Assembly: GCA_014843695.1 (NCBI GenBank) | Contig: CM026400.1 | Coordinates: 36,564,234 to 36,628,233 of the forward strand | Length of the DNA: 64,000 nucleotides | From: Archivesica marissinica | Taxonomy: Eukaryota > Mollusca > Bivalvia > Venerida > Vesicomyidae | Reading direction: 5' to 3' | Shown here: in pieces, positions 1-10,900 of the stretch | How positions within the stretch are numbered: the first letter of the stretch is position 1 | How the letters are laid out: each line of letters starts with the position of its first letter | The notes under the pieces: generated by a model | Database searches by the model: none | What the model was told of the DNA's origin: nothing | What the model saw: the letters and a program-made list of their open reading frames with translations, nothing else | Translations under genes and position numbers: made by a program

Positions 1-449
1 TAAAACAAATATAACATTAGTATATATATTTCCTCATTCAATTGTCTATGCATTGGTGACGTATCATGATCTTAAAGTCAATATTCCTGATTTTTCCCAC
101 ATGCAGGCTCATTTGCATGTTGATGAAAATTCCTACGAATGGAGCTAGTAATCAGCAGAGACCCTGATCAGTTTAATTTGTTTGTTTAATGGTGTTTAAC
201 AGTCTGTTATTAGGCCGTGTCAACTGGGTCAAATCCCGTATATCATGAGATCATAGAATTTATTGACGAAAACCAGAAATCTTGATCATTCAATGATGTA
301 AATAAAACCAGAATAACGGCAATTGATTTAGCATCAGATTATGCTACCTAAATATGTACTCTTTTATTTGCATATTTGATATTCTATTATATTTCTTTTT
401 CATCTCAATTGCTTGGCCCTAAATGATACTCTTTTGTGTTGATGGGCTG
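1..449. other. No gene seen; presumed ADI1 intron 3 or flank
   Basis: AT-rich unique-looking sequence. I looked on the minus strand for the missing last exon of ADI1 and found none here. Confidence 0.4.
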
Positions 450-660
450 TTAACCCTTAGTCTGCTGAATAAATGTCATGGCTTTTGAAAACAATATAGA
501 TCCAGACCAGCTGTTTGCTACTCTGCCCAGTGTATTATGATCACTATCCGAGTAGCAAACAGCATAGAGTCTAATCAGATGCCGCATTATGCTGCAGCTG
601 ATCTGGCTCTATGCTGTTTGCAAAAATGACTTTAGATGTGTCCAGCAGGCAAAGGGTTAA
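450..660. mobile_element. TTAA-ended MITE with internal hairpin
   Basis: The left end TTAACCCTTAGTCTGCTG and the reverse complement of the right end, TTAACCCTTTGCCTGCTG, agree at most positions and both finish in TTAA. Inside, GCTGTTTGCTACTC is repeated in inverted form as GAGTAGCAAACAGC, with a further related copy near 620. The 211-bp length, TTAA ends and lack of coding capacity suit a non-autonomous DNA transposon. Repeats of this general look are common in bivalve genomes (recollection). The superfamily is unproven. Confidence 0.7.
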
Positions 661-764
661 GCACCGTTCCATTCTATTGATATTCTATTGCCCATTTTGG
701 CAATATTTGAATGATATCACAGGTACCCCTTGTTTTTATGGCACGTCGCTTTAACATTTATTCC

Positions 765-1150
765 AAAAAAGAGATATCTCCTAAAATTTAGTAGATATCT
801 TATATATATTGTATATAAAAGATATCTCCTAAATAAATAAGATATCTCAATTAAAATGTGTTTATATGAGATATCTCCTAAACTTTATAAGATATCTCCT
901 AATATATAAAGATATCCTATAAACTATATAAGATATCTCCTAAACAATATAAGATATCTCATAAGCTATATAAGATATCTTATATAAATTTTTATAAGAG
1001 ATATCTCCTAATGTATATAAGATATCTCCTGAAGTATATAAGATATCTTATATAATATATGAAATATCTACTAAACTTTAGAAGATATCTTATATAATAT
1101 ATGAAATATCTACTAAACTTTAGAAGATATCTTATATAAAATTTTTATAT
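765..1150. repeat. Left arm GATATC subrepeats
   Basis: Degenerate repeats of the form AAGATATCTCCTAAACTTTAT with several variants. Because GATATC is self-complementary, the arm can also pair with itself. Confidence 0.75.
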
Positions 1151-1959
1151 GAGATATTTTGGTGGGAATAAATTAAATCATGAAAATTAATGCATTCTCC
1201 CCAATATAATAGTACCGCCAACCACCTTAGCAGAATTAATGTTCCTTACACATACTTTGTGAATTTCGCGTTGTTGGTGACTTCTGTTGACCGTTATGTT
1301 TTATTGTGTCGTAACATAGCAACTAAAACACAATAATTGTTCTTTATTCCATCAAAAAGAGATTCCAGTGACGGTTTTGACTAGGGAGTTTGGTCAGGGT
1401 CAGTTTCTGGTTCAGAATAGTTGACTGGAGCGAGTTTGGTCGGGGCCAAGTGTTTTCACTGCGCCGTTAAAACTTGATTTCGATCACGATGCTTTTTTCT
1501 GCGAAATTTCAATTATTCAGACAAACAATTTGTTCTTTGATATTATAAGATGTACAATCATAGCTTTCAGCTTGTAAATGTCAAGTTTTAAGGTCACAAA
1601 GGAGTCCTAATTATTATTAGTGTGGCCTACGAAATTTGTTAATTTATGTTAGAATCCTCGTTTCTCATTGGTTAAAACAGCGCGTCCCAGGCTCTGTTAG
1701 AGTGCATAGGCGCACGAATAGGTAAATAATATCTCGATGAAAGGAAATAATGTTTTTATTGTAATATGTCTAACCGTGTCGTGTTATTGTCTAATTTAGA
1801 CCTGTTCAGCCATGTTTCCATGAAAATATTCATCTTATTTATAGCAGTATTTCTTTTCTTCTATTTGTGCGTTTGTGCACACCAATCCGAGCGTCGACCC
1901 GCGTTAGCACGTAAACTCAAGTCCAAACAGTGTTAGGATTCGGGAGCATTCAGATTATT

Positions 1960-2335
1960 TCTGTTTTAGAAGATATTTCATATAATTTAAGAGATATCTC
2001 ATATACTTTCGTTTATAAGATATCTTCTAAACTTTATAAGATATCTCCTAAACTTTATAAGATATCTCCTAAACTTTATAAGATATCTCCTAAACTTTAT
2101 AAGATATCTCCTAAACTTTATAAGATATCCCATATGCTTTAGGAGATATAAATTAAAGGAGATATCTTATATATTATATGAGATATCTACTAAGCTTTAG
2201 GAGATATCTTATATAGTTTAGGAGATATCTTTTATAAATATTTAATAGAGGTATCGCCTAAAGTATATGAGATATCTCCAAAACTAAAGCATATAGGATA
2301 TCATTATCTACTAAAGTTTAGGAGATATCTCTTTT
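1960..2335. repeat. Right arm GATATC subrepeats
   Basis: The segment 2030-2130 is a clean head-to-tail run of a 21-bp unit (AAGATATCTCCTAAACTTTAT). The rest is inverted and degenerate. The open frame at 1930-2142 (a repeated KLYKISP peptide) is a by-product of the 21-bp period. Confidence 0.8.
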
Positions 2336-2363
2336 TTGAATAAATGTTAAAACGGCGTGCCAT

Positions 2364-2585
2364 ATGTTTTGGCTACAATCCGGTGCTCGCAGGAGCTTCA
2401 TTTTAGTGATCAAGCACATAGTCCGATCTTGATTGCTAAAATTAAGGGCCTACGAGCAGTGGGATGTCATTACAACAATAACAACATCATACTTGGATCA
2501 TGCTACATGTAATTTTGGTTCGTCTTTTAATAAAAACCATTAAAAATCATCATTAGTTTTTGTGTATATATTATAACCAATTGTT
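2364..2585. other. No feature seen
   Basis: Unique-looking AT-rich spacer without exon signals that I could support on either strand. Confidence 0.4.
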
Positions 2586-2589
2586 GGGT

Positions 2590-2836
2590 AAAGTATATTG
2601 TGTAAACACAAGGTCCTCTGTTGGGTAAAAAAGCGAGGCCCACAAAGAATAGTAAAGTATATTGTGTAAACACAAGGTCCTCTGTTGGGTAACACAGCGA
2701 GGCCCACAAAGAATAGTAAAGTATATCAAACACAAGGTCCTCTGTTGGGTAACACAGCGAGGCCCACAAAGTATATTGTGTAAACACAAGGTCCTCTGTT
2801 GGGTAACACAGCGAGGCCCACAAAGAATAGTAAAGT
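2590..2836. repeat. Minisatellite, about 60-70 bp unit
   Basis: Four copies built on ACACAAGGTCCTCTGTTGGG and AGCGAGGCCCACAAAG, with a variable linker (GAATAGTAAAGTATATTGTG) present or shortened. The short open frames on both strands repeat with the unit and are not genes. Confidence 0.85.
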
Positions 2837-3285
2837 CAGTTACAGATAATTACCTTATTTTTCACAAACCTGATAGCCCATTGTATAGGGCTGCTTTTGC
2901 TTAACGTACCTTCAAAAAATCCATATCGGACAACTACCGTAAAGCATGGTCCTCGGTAGTCTGTGCCATGTCAGAGTCCTCACTCTGTCTGTAAGTGCTA
3001 GTGTGTGTGTGCGTGATTTCAAATTAACAACCAAAATAAATCATTTTCTTTCAGCTGAAGTTGTGCTCAGATAGCTCCAGAATGCACCACAGAGTATCTA
3101 GGTTTTAAAATTTTATTATTACACTCTCGGTGGTTTCCATCGTGCTGCATTGCAGGTTGCAAAACACGTGCTGCTGCAACACGTTCTTCAGCGTTGGTTA
3201 TCATTTTTCACCCTCGTCACTGACACATATTGTATTTTCCTGGCACAGGAATTGCTACAGAAGGTTGCCATCTTGAAGTATAAAC
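2837..3285. other. No gene seen
   Basis: Unique-looking spacer. Searched for ADI1 exon 4 on the minus strand without success. Confidence 0.4.
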
Positions 3286-3289
3286 TGAT

Positions 3290-3614
3290 TTAGCTATGCC
3301 TACCGAGTCACGGGGAACCGAGGATATTGCAAGCACCATGCCTACCGAGGCACAGGAACCGAGGATATTGCAAGCACCATGCCTACCGAGGCATGGGGAA
3401 CTGAGGATATTGCAAGCACTATGCATACTGAGGATATTGCAAGCACCATGCCTACCGAGTCACAGGAACCGAGGATATTGCAAGCACCATGCCTACCGAG
3501 GCATGGGGAACTGAGGATATTGCAAACACCATGCATACTGAGGATATTGCAAGCACCATGCCTACCGAGGCATGGGGAACTGAGGATATTGCAAGCACCA
3601 TGCATACTGAAGAA
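3290..3614. repeat. Minisatellite, 42-bp unit with 27-bp short form
   Basis: Head-to-tail copies containing CATGCCTACCGAGGCATGGG and GAACTGAGGATATTGCAAGC. A short form (AAGCACTATGCATACTGAGG followed by ATATTGC) drops the middle of the unit. It includes the near-palindrome CATGCCTACCGAGGCATG. Confidence 0.85.
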
Positions 3615-3654
3615 TTGCAAGGGATGGATGGAGGGGGGATTGAATGGAGGGAGG

Positions 3655-3968
3655 CAGGGATGGATGGGATCGAGGCGATGGTTGGATCGAGCAGGGATGG
3701 GATTGAGGCGATGGTTGGATCGTGCAGGGATGGGATCGAGGCGATGGTTGGATCGAGCAGGGATGGGATTGAGGCGATGGTTGGATCGAGCAGGGATGGG
3801 ATCGAGGCGATGGTTGGATCGAGCAGGGATGGGATCGAGGCGATGGTTGGATCGAGCAGGGATGGGATCGAGGCGATGGTTGGATCGAGCAGGGATGGGA
3901 TCGAGGCGATGGTTGGATCGAGCAGGGATGGGATCGAGGCGATGGTTGGATCGAGCAGGGATGGGACA
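3655..3968. repeat. 33-bp minisatellite, about 9-10 copies
   Basis: Unit contains TCGAGGCGATGGTTGGATCG followed by AGCAGGGATGGGA. The period of 33 keeps all frames open, giving spurious peptides such as WLDRAGMGSRR repeats. It abuts the 42-bp array at 3614 with only about 40 bp of G-rich sequence between. Confidence 0.9.
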
Positions 3969-4234
3969 AAATCTGAATCACAATGGTTCTGGCGAGATTA
4001 TGAAATATCCAATTATATTCGTGTTGTCACCATTTTGACATCTATTACATATTATGTACAGTATTTATTTGTGAATCATCAACTGTATAGGGACATCTAT
4101 TTATCTGCGAGGGACGTCAGGTAAGCTTTTCTGGCCTGATGATTGTCACAGGGTCGATTATGAGGTGTCCATACTGGATTGCCGGCAAAGTACCGCCTCG
4201 CCTGGATATAATTCTGAAAGAAAATTATTTATTT

Positions 4235-4330
4235 TTGAGTTTTCTGTTGATATAAATATTAGTTTTCTGTTGATATATAAATATCAACAGAAAACTTATA
4301 TTATATCAACAGAAAACTTATATTATAAGT
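4235..4330. repeat. Small palindrome, two direct and two inverted units
   Basis: GTTTTCTGTTGATAT occurs twice, followed by two copies of its complement ATATCAACAGAAAAC. It can form an AT-rich hairpin or cruciform just before the SINE at 4359. Confidence 0.8.
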
Positions 4331-4358
4331 TTAGCAGTGTAACCTCATCAGATAGACT

Positions 4359-4596
4359 GCCTCCGTGGTCGAGTGGTTAAGGTCGCTGACTGTAGGCCAC
4401 TGTAACCTATCATCTCTGATGGTCAGTGACGGGTTCGAGCCCCGTTCAGACCGTGTCTCATTTATATGAAAAAGTTGGCAGTTTCTTACGGAGGTTGGTG
4501 CACCAAGTACTGGTGAACCGCTGGAGCCTGCTCAGGAAAGGTGTTGTTAGGTAAACTGCCCGTCGCTCAAATGGGAAACCGGTAGCGACGTTAAAT
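4359..4596 (+). mobile_element. SINE family B, tRNA-headed
   Basis: The head resembles a tRNA with an A-box-like TGGTCGAGTGG and a B-box-like GGGTTCGAGCCC. The body contains TTTCTTACGGAGGTTGGTGC and CGCTGGAGCCTGCTC. The 3' end carries the hairpin GTCGCT ... AGCGAC around AACCGGT, which is shared with family A. It appears nearly full length. A short inverted fragment of the same body (GGTGCACCAACCTCTGTTAG) lies at about 4681-4710. Confidence 0.8.
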
Positions 4597-4741
4597 CGGT
4601 TGGAAGAAGTGAAATCACACATTTTCTTCTCATTTCTTGCGCTTATGGTCCTTTGTACGATACAAAATCTTTGTTTACATGGTGCACCAACCTCTGTTAG
4701 AAACTGCCATCTTCACTCATTGGAAAGCATAAAAGAAAGCG

Positions 4742-5300
4742 TGAATCTGTGGTAGATACCAGCAGGCTTCTATATGGTGCTAACCTTGTCATCCAGCGGG
4801 CTTCTATATGGTGCTAACCTTGTCATCCAGCGGGCTTCTATATGGTACTAACCTTGTCATCCAGCGGGCTTCTATATGGTGCTAACCTTGTCATCCAGCA
4901 GGCTTCTATATGGTGCTAACCTTGTCATCCAGTGGGCTTCTATATGGTACTAACCTTGTCATCCAGCGGGCTTCTATATGGTACTAACCTTGTCATCCAG
5001 CGGGCTTCTATATGGTACTAACCTTGTCATCCAGCGGGCTTCTATATGGTACTAACCTTGTCATCCAGCGGGCTTCTATATGGTACTAACCTTGTCATCC
5101 AGCGGGCTTCTACATGGTACTAACCTTGTCATCCAGCGGGCTTCTATATGGTACTAACCTTGTCATCCAGCGGGCTTCTATATGGTACTAACCTTGTCAT
5201 CCAGCGGGCTTCTATATGGTACTAACCTTGTCATCCAGCGGGCTTCTATATGGTACTAACCTTGTCATCCAACGGGCTTCTATATGGTACTAACCTTGGT
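4742..5300. repeat. 34-bp minisatellite made from the ADI1 exon 3 donor
   Basis: About 16 head-to-tail copies of a 34-bp unit (GCGGGCTTCTATATGGTACT then AACCTTGTCATCCA). On the minus strand each unit reads GGATGACAAG|GTTAGTACC, matching the real end of ADI1 exon 3, GGATACCAAG|GTTAGTACC. The far edge at 4742-4768 even holds a second copy of more exon sequence (GTGAATCTGTGGTAGATACC). The array therefore arose by amplification of the exon/intron border and lies at the very start of ADI1 intron 3. Confidence 0.9.
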
Positions 5301-5474
5301 ATCCAGAGTGAATCTGTGGTAGATACCAGCGGGAAGTATGATCAAGTCGCCTTCAACTACTTCTATCCGAATCCATTTATTCTCTGGATCTCTAACATCG
5401 AAGTATCCACTACCCTTGGTAATAAACCGACTCTCGTCGTCAGAATGTAGATGCTCCGTGAAAAATATCTTCAA
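5295..5474 (-). CDS. ADI1: Acireductone dioxygenase, coding exon 3 (metal-binding core)
   Basis: This exon supplies residues 78-137 of the deduced protein and is the core of the cupin fold. It contains [11 protein letters not shown], with the HxHxxxE ligands at H85, H87 and E91, then GSGYFDVRD and [10 protein letters not shown], whose H130 is the fourth ligand. All four ligands of the family are present. The enzyme converts the acireductone of the methionine salvage pathway to the keto-acid precursor of methionine plus formate when loaded with Fe, and makes CO with Ni (family knowledge). On the minus strand the exon starts after the acceptor ...TATTTTAG at 5474 and ends AAG|GTTAGT at 5295. 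It is exactly 60 codons, phase 0 at both ends. The first codon is TTG, an internal codon and not a start. The following exon (about 40 C-terminal residues) is not in the window. The intron begins inside a 34-bp tandem array made from this same donor. Confidence 0.95.
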
Positions 5475-5509
5475 CTAAAATATTAATAAAACATTTATTT
5501 TTGTCATAT

Positions 5510-5615
5510 TCAGTTTGTTCAACAAGACGGCTCCAGCTACTTTATACAAATTAATTTCACCTCGATTGTGAAACAAGTTCTTAAAACACAAGTTAATTTG
5601 CTCTCGAGATGTCAG
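5510..5615 (-). mobile_element. SINE family D tail, minus orientation
   Basis: The reverse complement carries GAACTTGTTTCACAATCGAG near the 3' tail, the same tail as at 53430-53475 and 43101-43150. It abuts the 31-bp minisatellite, which appears to be the expanded interior of this SINE. Confidence 0.6.
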
Positions 5616-5619
5616 TACT

Positions 5620-6440
5620 GATGATATCCATCGTGAGGGAGATATCCATCGCCACGACTGCCCGTGAGGGAGATATTCATCGCCACGACTGCCCGTGAGG
5701 GAGATATCCATCGCCATGACTGCCCATGAGGGAGATATCCATCGCCACGACTGCCCGTGAGGGAGATATCCATCGCCACGACTGATCATGAGTGAGATAT
5801 CCATCGCCACGACTGCCCATGAGGGAGATATCCATCACCATGACTGCCCATGAGGGAGATATCCATCACCACGACTGCCCACAAGGGAGATATCCATCAC
5901 CACGACTGCCCACGAGGGAGATATCCATCGCCACGACTGCCCATGAGGGAGATATCCATCACCACGACTGCCCATGAGGGAGATATCCATCGCCATGACT
6001 GCCCATGAGGGAGATATCCATCACCACGACTGCCCATGAGGGAGATATCCATCACCATGACTGCCTGTGAGGGAGATTTCCATCGCCGCGACTGCCCATG
6101 AGGGAGATATCCATTACCACGACTGCCCGTGAGGGAGATTTCCATCGCCGCGACTGCCCATGAGGGAGATATCCATCGCCATGACTGCCCATGAGGGAGA
6201 TATCTATTACCACGACTGCCCGTGAGGGAGATTTACATCGCCGTGACTGCCCATGAGGGAGATATCCATCGCCATGACTGCCCATGAGGGAGATATCCAT
6301 CGCCATGACTGCCCATGAGGGACCTATCCATTGCCACGACTGCCCATGAGGGAGATATCCATCTCCGCGACTGCCCTTGAAGGAGATATCCATCACCACG
6401 ACTGCCCATGAGGGACCTATCCATTGCCACGACTGACCAT
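5620..6440. repeat. 31-bp minisatellite, about 26 copies
   Basis: Unit is GAGGGAGATATCCATCGCCA followed by CGACTGCCCAT with scattered substitutions. Open frames over the array on both strands have a 31-residue period (3 x 31 bp) and are artefacts. The core ATCCATCGCCA is shared with the 45-bp array at 43155-43705, and both sit inside family D SINE sequence. Confidence 0.9.
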
Positions 6441-6560
6441 GAGGTATATGTGATCCGCAACTCACTTGCTGTAGTATTTTCAGGCAATGAATATAATTAT
6501 GTGGTTCAGGTAATACCATCTAGCCTAGTTGTTTTGGCCCCACCAAATTATTGGAGTGTG

Positions 6561-6847
6561 TTTTACGTTTATTTAACGTCGCTACCGGTTGCCCATATGA
6601 GCGACTCCTCCTGAAGAGATTAGTCATTTTAGATTTTTGGAGGATAGTGCAATGATACAGACAGAGATCCATTCCAGAGTCTCCTCTGGTTCTTTTACGT
6701 GCACGGTGTAAAGCACCGACACTAGACCTCGGTTTAACGTCCCATCTGAAAGACTGTTAATTTTATTATGGTCAGATGGGGGATCGAACCTGATCGATCC
6801 CTGGATTACCAGTCCAGCGTGTTACCACTGGACTCCAGATCCGTCTG
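6561..6847 (-). mobile_element. SINE family A, tRNA-headed, near full length
   Basis: Minus-strand copy. The head lies at 6770-6847 (GATCTGGAGTCCAGTGGTAA, with an anticodon-like loop CTGGTAA and B-box-like GGTTCGATCCCC family sequence). The body contains GTGCTTTACACCGTGCACGT, and the 3' hairpin GTCGCT ... AGCGAC lies at about 6578-6605, followed by the tail AAATAAACGTAAAA. It has small indels relative to the other copies. Confidence 0.85.
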
Positions 6848-7524
6848 TATATATATCATAATTGCTTCATGTTGCTGCATGTATTATAATACTGTAACGT
6901 ACTTAAAAAACATTAAATGGAATTTTTACAAAAATCTTTAAAGCAAACCACTAGGTAATTTGATATTGAGCATGTGTGGACTGACTATATGTATGAAGAA
7001 ATGGATGATAAACATGCATATCAATTTTCAAGTCGATCGGTAACAGGGTTGTAGAGACATAAAGCATGTAAACTCTTTCATGCAAATGAACGGTTGGAAA
7101 TTCGAAAAACTATATACCCTCGTCATACTTTTTATGGCGTGGGTATACACAACAGCTCTGGAGGCAAGGAACACCAATGTCTTTCAATCTTCTGTATACA
7201 GGTCCGCAAAATAGTTCTAATATCTTCCAGTTTACAAAGTGCATGTACAAAATACTAATGTACAATTAATGGGCTAATGCAAATGTATGCACAATTTAAA
7301 AGACAACATGCTGGAAAATGGCATAAAAGAAATGCCATAGCTATCTAACAAATGCAAAATTAGGCATAATAGTTGAATTTGAAAGACGACCTGTCTGAAA
7401 ATGGCACAGAAGATTGCTATAGCCGGCTAACACAGTTGCATACTAGTGTGTATCCAATAGCAGTTTCATAGTTATGCTACAATCTACAATATTTATCTTT
7501 ATTGTCAATTTCAATGTCATGTTC
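6848..7524. other. ADI1 intron 2, no gene; imperfect duplication 7265-7440
   Basis: Mostly unique intronic sequence. Two diverged direct copies of a roughly 90-bp segment (AAAAGACAACATGCTGGAAAATGG versus AAAGACGACCTGTCTGAAAATGG, cited in part) lie at 7297-7440. Confidence 0.4.
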
Positions 7525-7834
7525 CAGGGTTCATTCTAGGTCAGAATTTTTGGGAGAAGTGAGAAAGCACGTGATCGCTTCCTTAAATAGTGTTCTTTAA
7601 TATACTTCTGCAAAATAGGGTTAAAATGCACAGTACAACCATTAAATACAACATTTGAATAGAATGAGTGCTTTATAATGGGCCAGTGTATCTTACTAGA
7701 CAACATTTTGTTTGAAAATCTTAAAAACCAAAAAATATTTTTATTTTTTTTAGGGAGAGGTGGGGCCCCAGAGGGCAAAGGCAGGGTCCCTAAGGCGACA
7801 ATTTCGCCCACATCGCCCTCTAGAATGATACCTG
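7525..7834. mobile_element. CAGGG-ended MITE, copy 1
   Basis: The ends are CAGGGTTCATTCTAGG and, as reverse complement of the right end, CAGGTATCATTCTAGAGG. The flanks repeat ATGTTC directly (7519-7524 and 7835-7840). A second copy of the whole element, about 90% similar by eye, is at 14975-15290. CAGGG-type termini suggest a non-autonomous hAT-like element. No transposase is present. Confidence 0.75.
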
Positions 7835-7960
7835 ATGTTCATAGTTAAATTGGTCAAAAATGTGTATGGCTTTTCAAAAAGGCCAAAATATAGGAACATT
7901 TTGCCGGAAATAGGAATTGCTCAAAAAATGGGGAAAAATAGGATACTTGAATGATATTTT

Positions 7961-10900
7961 TACATTGTATAGTGTATGCAACAAGTTCCTAACTACATTG
8001 TATGCAACAAGTTCCTAACTACATTGTATGCAACAAGTTCCTAACTACATTGTATGCAACAAGTTCCTAACTACATTGTATGCAACAAGTTCCTAACTAC
8101 ATTGTATGCAACAAGTTCCTAACTACATTGTATAGTGTATGCAACAAGTTCCTAACTACATTGTATAGTGTATGCAACAAGTTCCTAACTACATTGTATA
8201 GTGTATGCAACAAGTTCCTAACTACATTGTATAGTGTATGCAACAAGTTCCTAACTACATTGTATAGTGTATGCAACAAGTTCCTAACTACATTGTATAG
8301 TGTATGCAACAAGTTCCTAACTACATTGTATAGTGTATGCAACAAGTTCCTAACTACATTGTATAGTGTATGCAACAAGTTCCTAACTACATTGTATGCA
8401 ACAAGTTCCTAACTACATTGTATAGTGTATGCAACAAGTTCCTAACTACATTGTATAGTGTATGCAACAAGTTCCTAACTACATTGTATAGTGTATGCAA
8501 CAAGTTCCTAACTACATTGTATAGTGTATGCAACAAGTTCCTAACTACATTGTATAGTGTATGCAACAAGTTCCTAACTACATTGTATAGTGTATGCAAC
8601 AAGTTCCTAACTACATTATATAGTGTATGCAACAAGTTCCTAACTATATTGTATGCAACAAGTTCCTAACTATATTGTATAGTGTATGCAACAAGTTCCT
8701 AACTACATTGTATAGTGTATGCAACAAGTTCCTAACTACATTGTATAGTGTATGCAACAAGTTCCTAACTACATTGTATAGTGTATGCAACAAGTTCCTA
8801 ACTACATTGTATAGTGTATGCAACAAGTTCCTAACTACATTGTATAGTGTATGCAACAAGTTCCTAACTATATTGTATAGTGTATGCAACAAGTTCCTAG
8901 CTACATTGTATAGTGTATGCAACAAGTTCCTAACTACATTGTATAGTGTATGCAACAAGTTCCTAACTACATTGTATAGTGTATGCAACAAGTTCCTAAC
9001 TACATTGTATGCAACAAGTTCCTAACTACATTGTATAGTGTATGCAACAAGTTCCTAACTACATTGTATAGTGTATGCAACAAGTTCCTAACTACATTGT
9101 ATAGTGTATGCAACAAGTTCCTAACTACATTGTATAGTGTATGCAACAAGTTCCTAACTACATTGTATAGTGTATGCAACAAGTTCCTAACTACATTGTA
9201 TAGTGTATGCAACAAGTTCCTAACTACATTATATAGTGTATGCAACAAGTTCCTAACTACATTGTATAGTGTATGCAACAAGTTCCTAACTACATTGTAT
9301 AGTGTATGCAACAAGTTCCTAACTACATTGTATAGTGTATGCAACAAGTTCCTAACTACATTGTATAGTGTATGCAACAAGTTCCTAACTACATTGTATA
9401 GTGTATGCAACAAGTTCCTAACTACATTATATAGTGTATGCAACAAGTTCCTAACTACATTATATAGTGTATGCAACAAGTTCCTAACTACATTGTATAG
9501 TGTATGCAACAAGTTCCTAACTACATTGTATAGTGTATGCAACAAGTTCCTAACTACATTGTATAGTGTATGCAACAAGTTCCTAACTACATTGTATAGT
9601 GTATGCAACAAGTTCCTAACTACATTATATAGTGTATGCAACAAGTTCCTAACTACATTGTATAGTGTATGCAACAAGTTCCTAACTACATTGTATAGTG
9701 TATGCAACAAGTTCCTAACTACATTGTATAGTGTATGCAACAAGTTCCTAACTACATTGTATAGTGTATGCAACAAGTTCCTAACTACATTGTATAGTGT
9801 ATGCAACAAGTTCCTAACTACATTGTATAGTGTATGCAACAAGTTCCTAACTACATTATATAGTGTATGCAACAAGTTCCTAACTACATTATATAGTGTA
9901 TGCAACAAGTTCCTAACTACATTGTATAGTGTATGCAACAAGTTCCTAACTACATTATATAGTGTATGCAACAAGTTCCTAACTACATTATATAGTGTAT
10001 GCAACAAGTTCCTAACTACATTATATAGTGTATGCAACAAGTTCCTAACTACATTATATAGTGTATGCAACAAGTTCCTAACTACATTATATAGTGTATG
10101 CAACAAGTTCCTAACTACATTGTATAGTGTATGCAACAAGTTCCTAACTACATTATATAGTGTATGCAACAAGTTCCTAACTACATTGTATAGTGTATGC
10201 AACAAGTTCCTAACTACATTATATAGTGTATGCAACAAGTTCCTAACTACATTATATAGTGTATGCAACAAGTTCCTAACTACATTGTATAGTGTATGCA
10301 ACAAGTTCCTAACTACATTGTATATTGTATGCAACAAGTTCCTAACTACATTGTATAGTGTATGCAACAAGTTCCTAACTACATTGTATAGTGTATGCTT
10401 GTATAGTGTATGCAACAAGTTCCTAACTACATTATATAGTGTATGCAACAAGTTCCTAACTACATTGTATAGTGTATGCAACAAGTTCCTAACTACATTA
10501 TATAGTGTATGCAACAAGTTCCTAACTACATTATATAGTGTATGCAACAAGTTCCTAACTACATTATATAGTGTATGCAACAAGTTCCTAACTACATTGT
10601 ATAGTGTATGCAACAAGTTCCTAACTACATTGTATAGTGTATGCAACAAGTTCCTAACTACATTGTATAGTGTATGCAACAAGTTCCTAACTACATTATA
10701 TAGTGTATGCAACAAGTTCCTAACTACATTATATAGTGTATGCAACAAGTTCCTAACTACATTGTATAGTGTATGCAACAAGTTCCTAACTACATTGTAT
10801 AGTGTATGCAACAAGTTCCTAACTACATTGTATAGTGTATGCAACAAGTTCCTAACTACATTGTATAGTGTATGCAACAAGTTCCTAACTACATTGTATA

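Larger units (their letters stand above)
738..2363. mobile_element. Fold-back element with GATATC-rich inverted arms
   Basis: The left end (from ATGGCACGTCGCTTTAACAT) and the reverse complement of the right end (ATGGCACGCCGTTTTAACAT) match for about 50 bp. They continue into arms made of roughly 21-bp repeats centred on the palindrome GATATC (about 765-1150 and 1960-2335). The core, about 1160-1950, has no convincing coding sequence. Long inverted arms made of tandem subrepeats are typical of Foldback-type elements. A clean target-site duplication was not found (the flanks are T-rich on both sides). Confidence 0.65.

Noticed and set aside
3379..4124. ORFs of 139-219 codons with WLDRAGMGSRR-type repeats
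   Set aside because: 33-bp minisatellite read in several frames.
4000..4235. ADI1 last exon
   Set aside because: I searched the minus strand for the C-terminal pattern of the family (FVGEPVWT-like) here and across 1-4700 and found none.
5475..6519. ORFs of 82-155 codons with MDISLMGSRGDG-type repeats
   Set aside because: 31-bp minisatellite; the 31-residue period equals three units.
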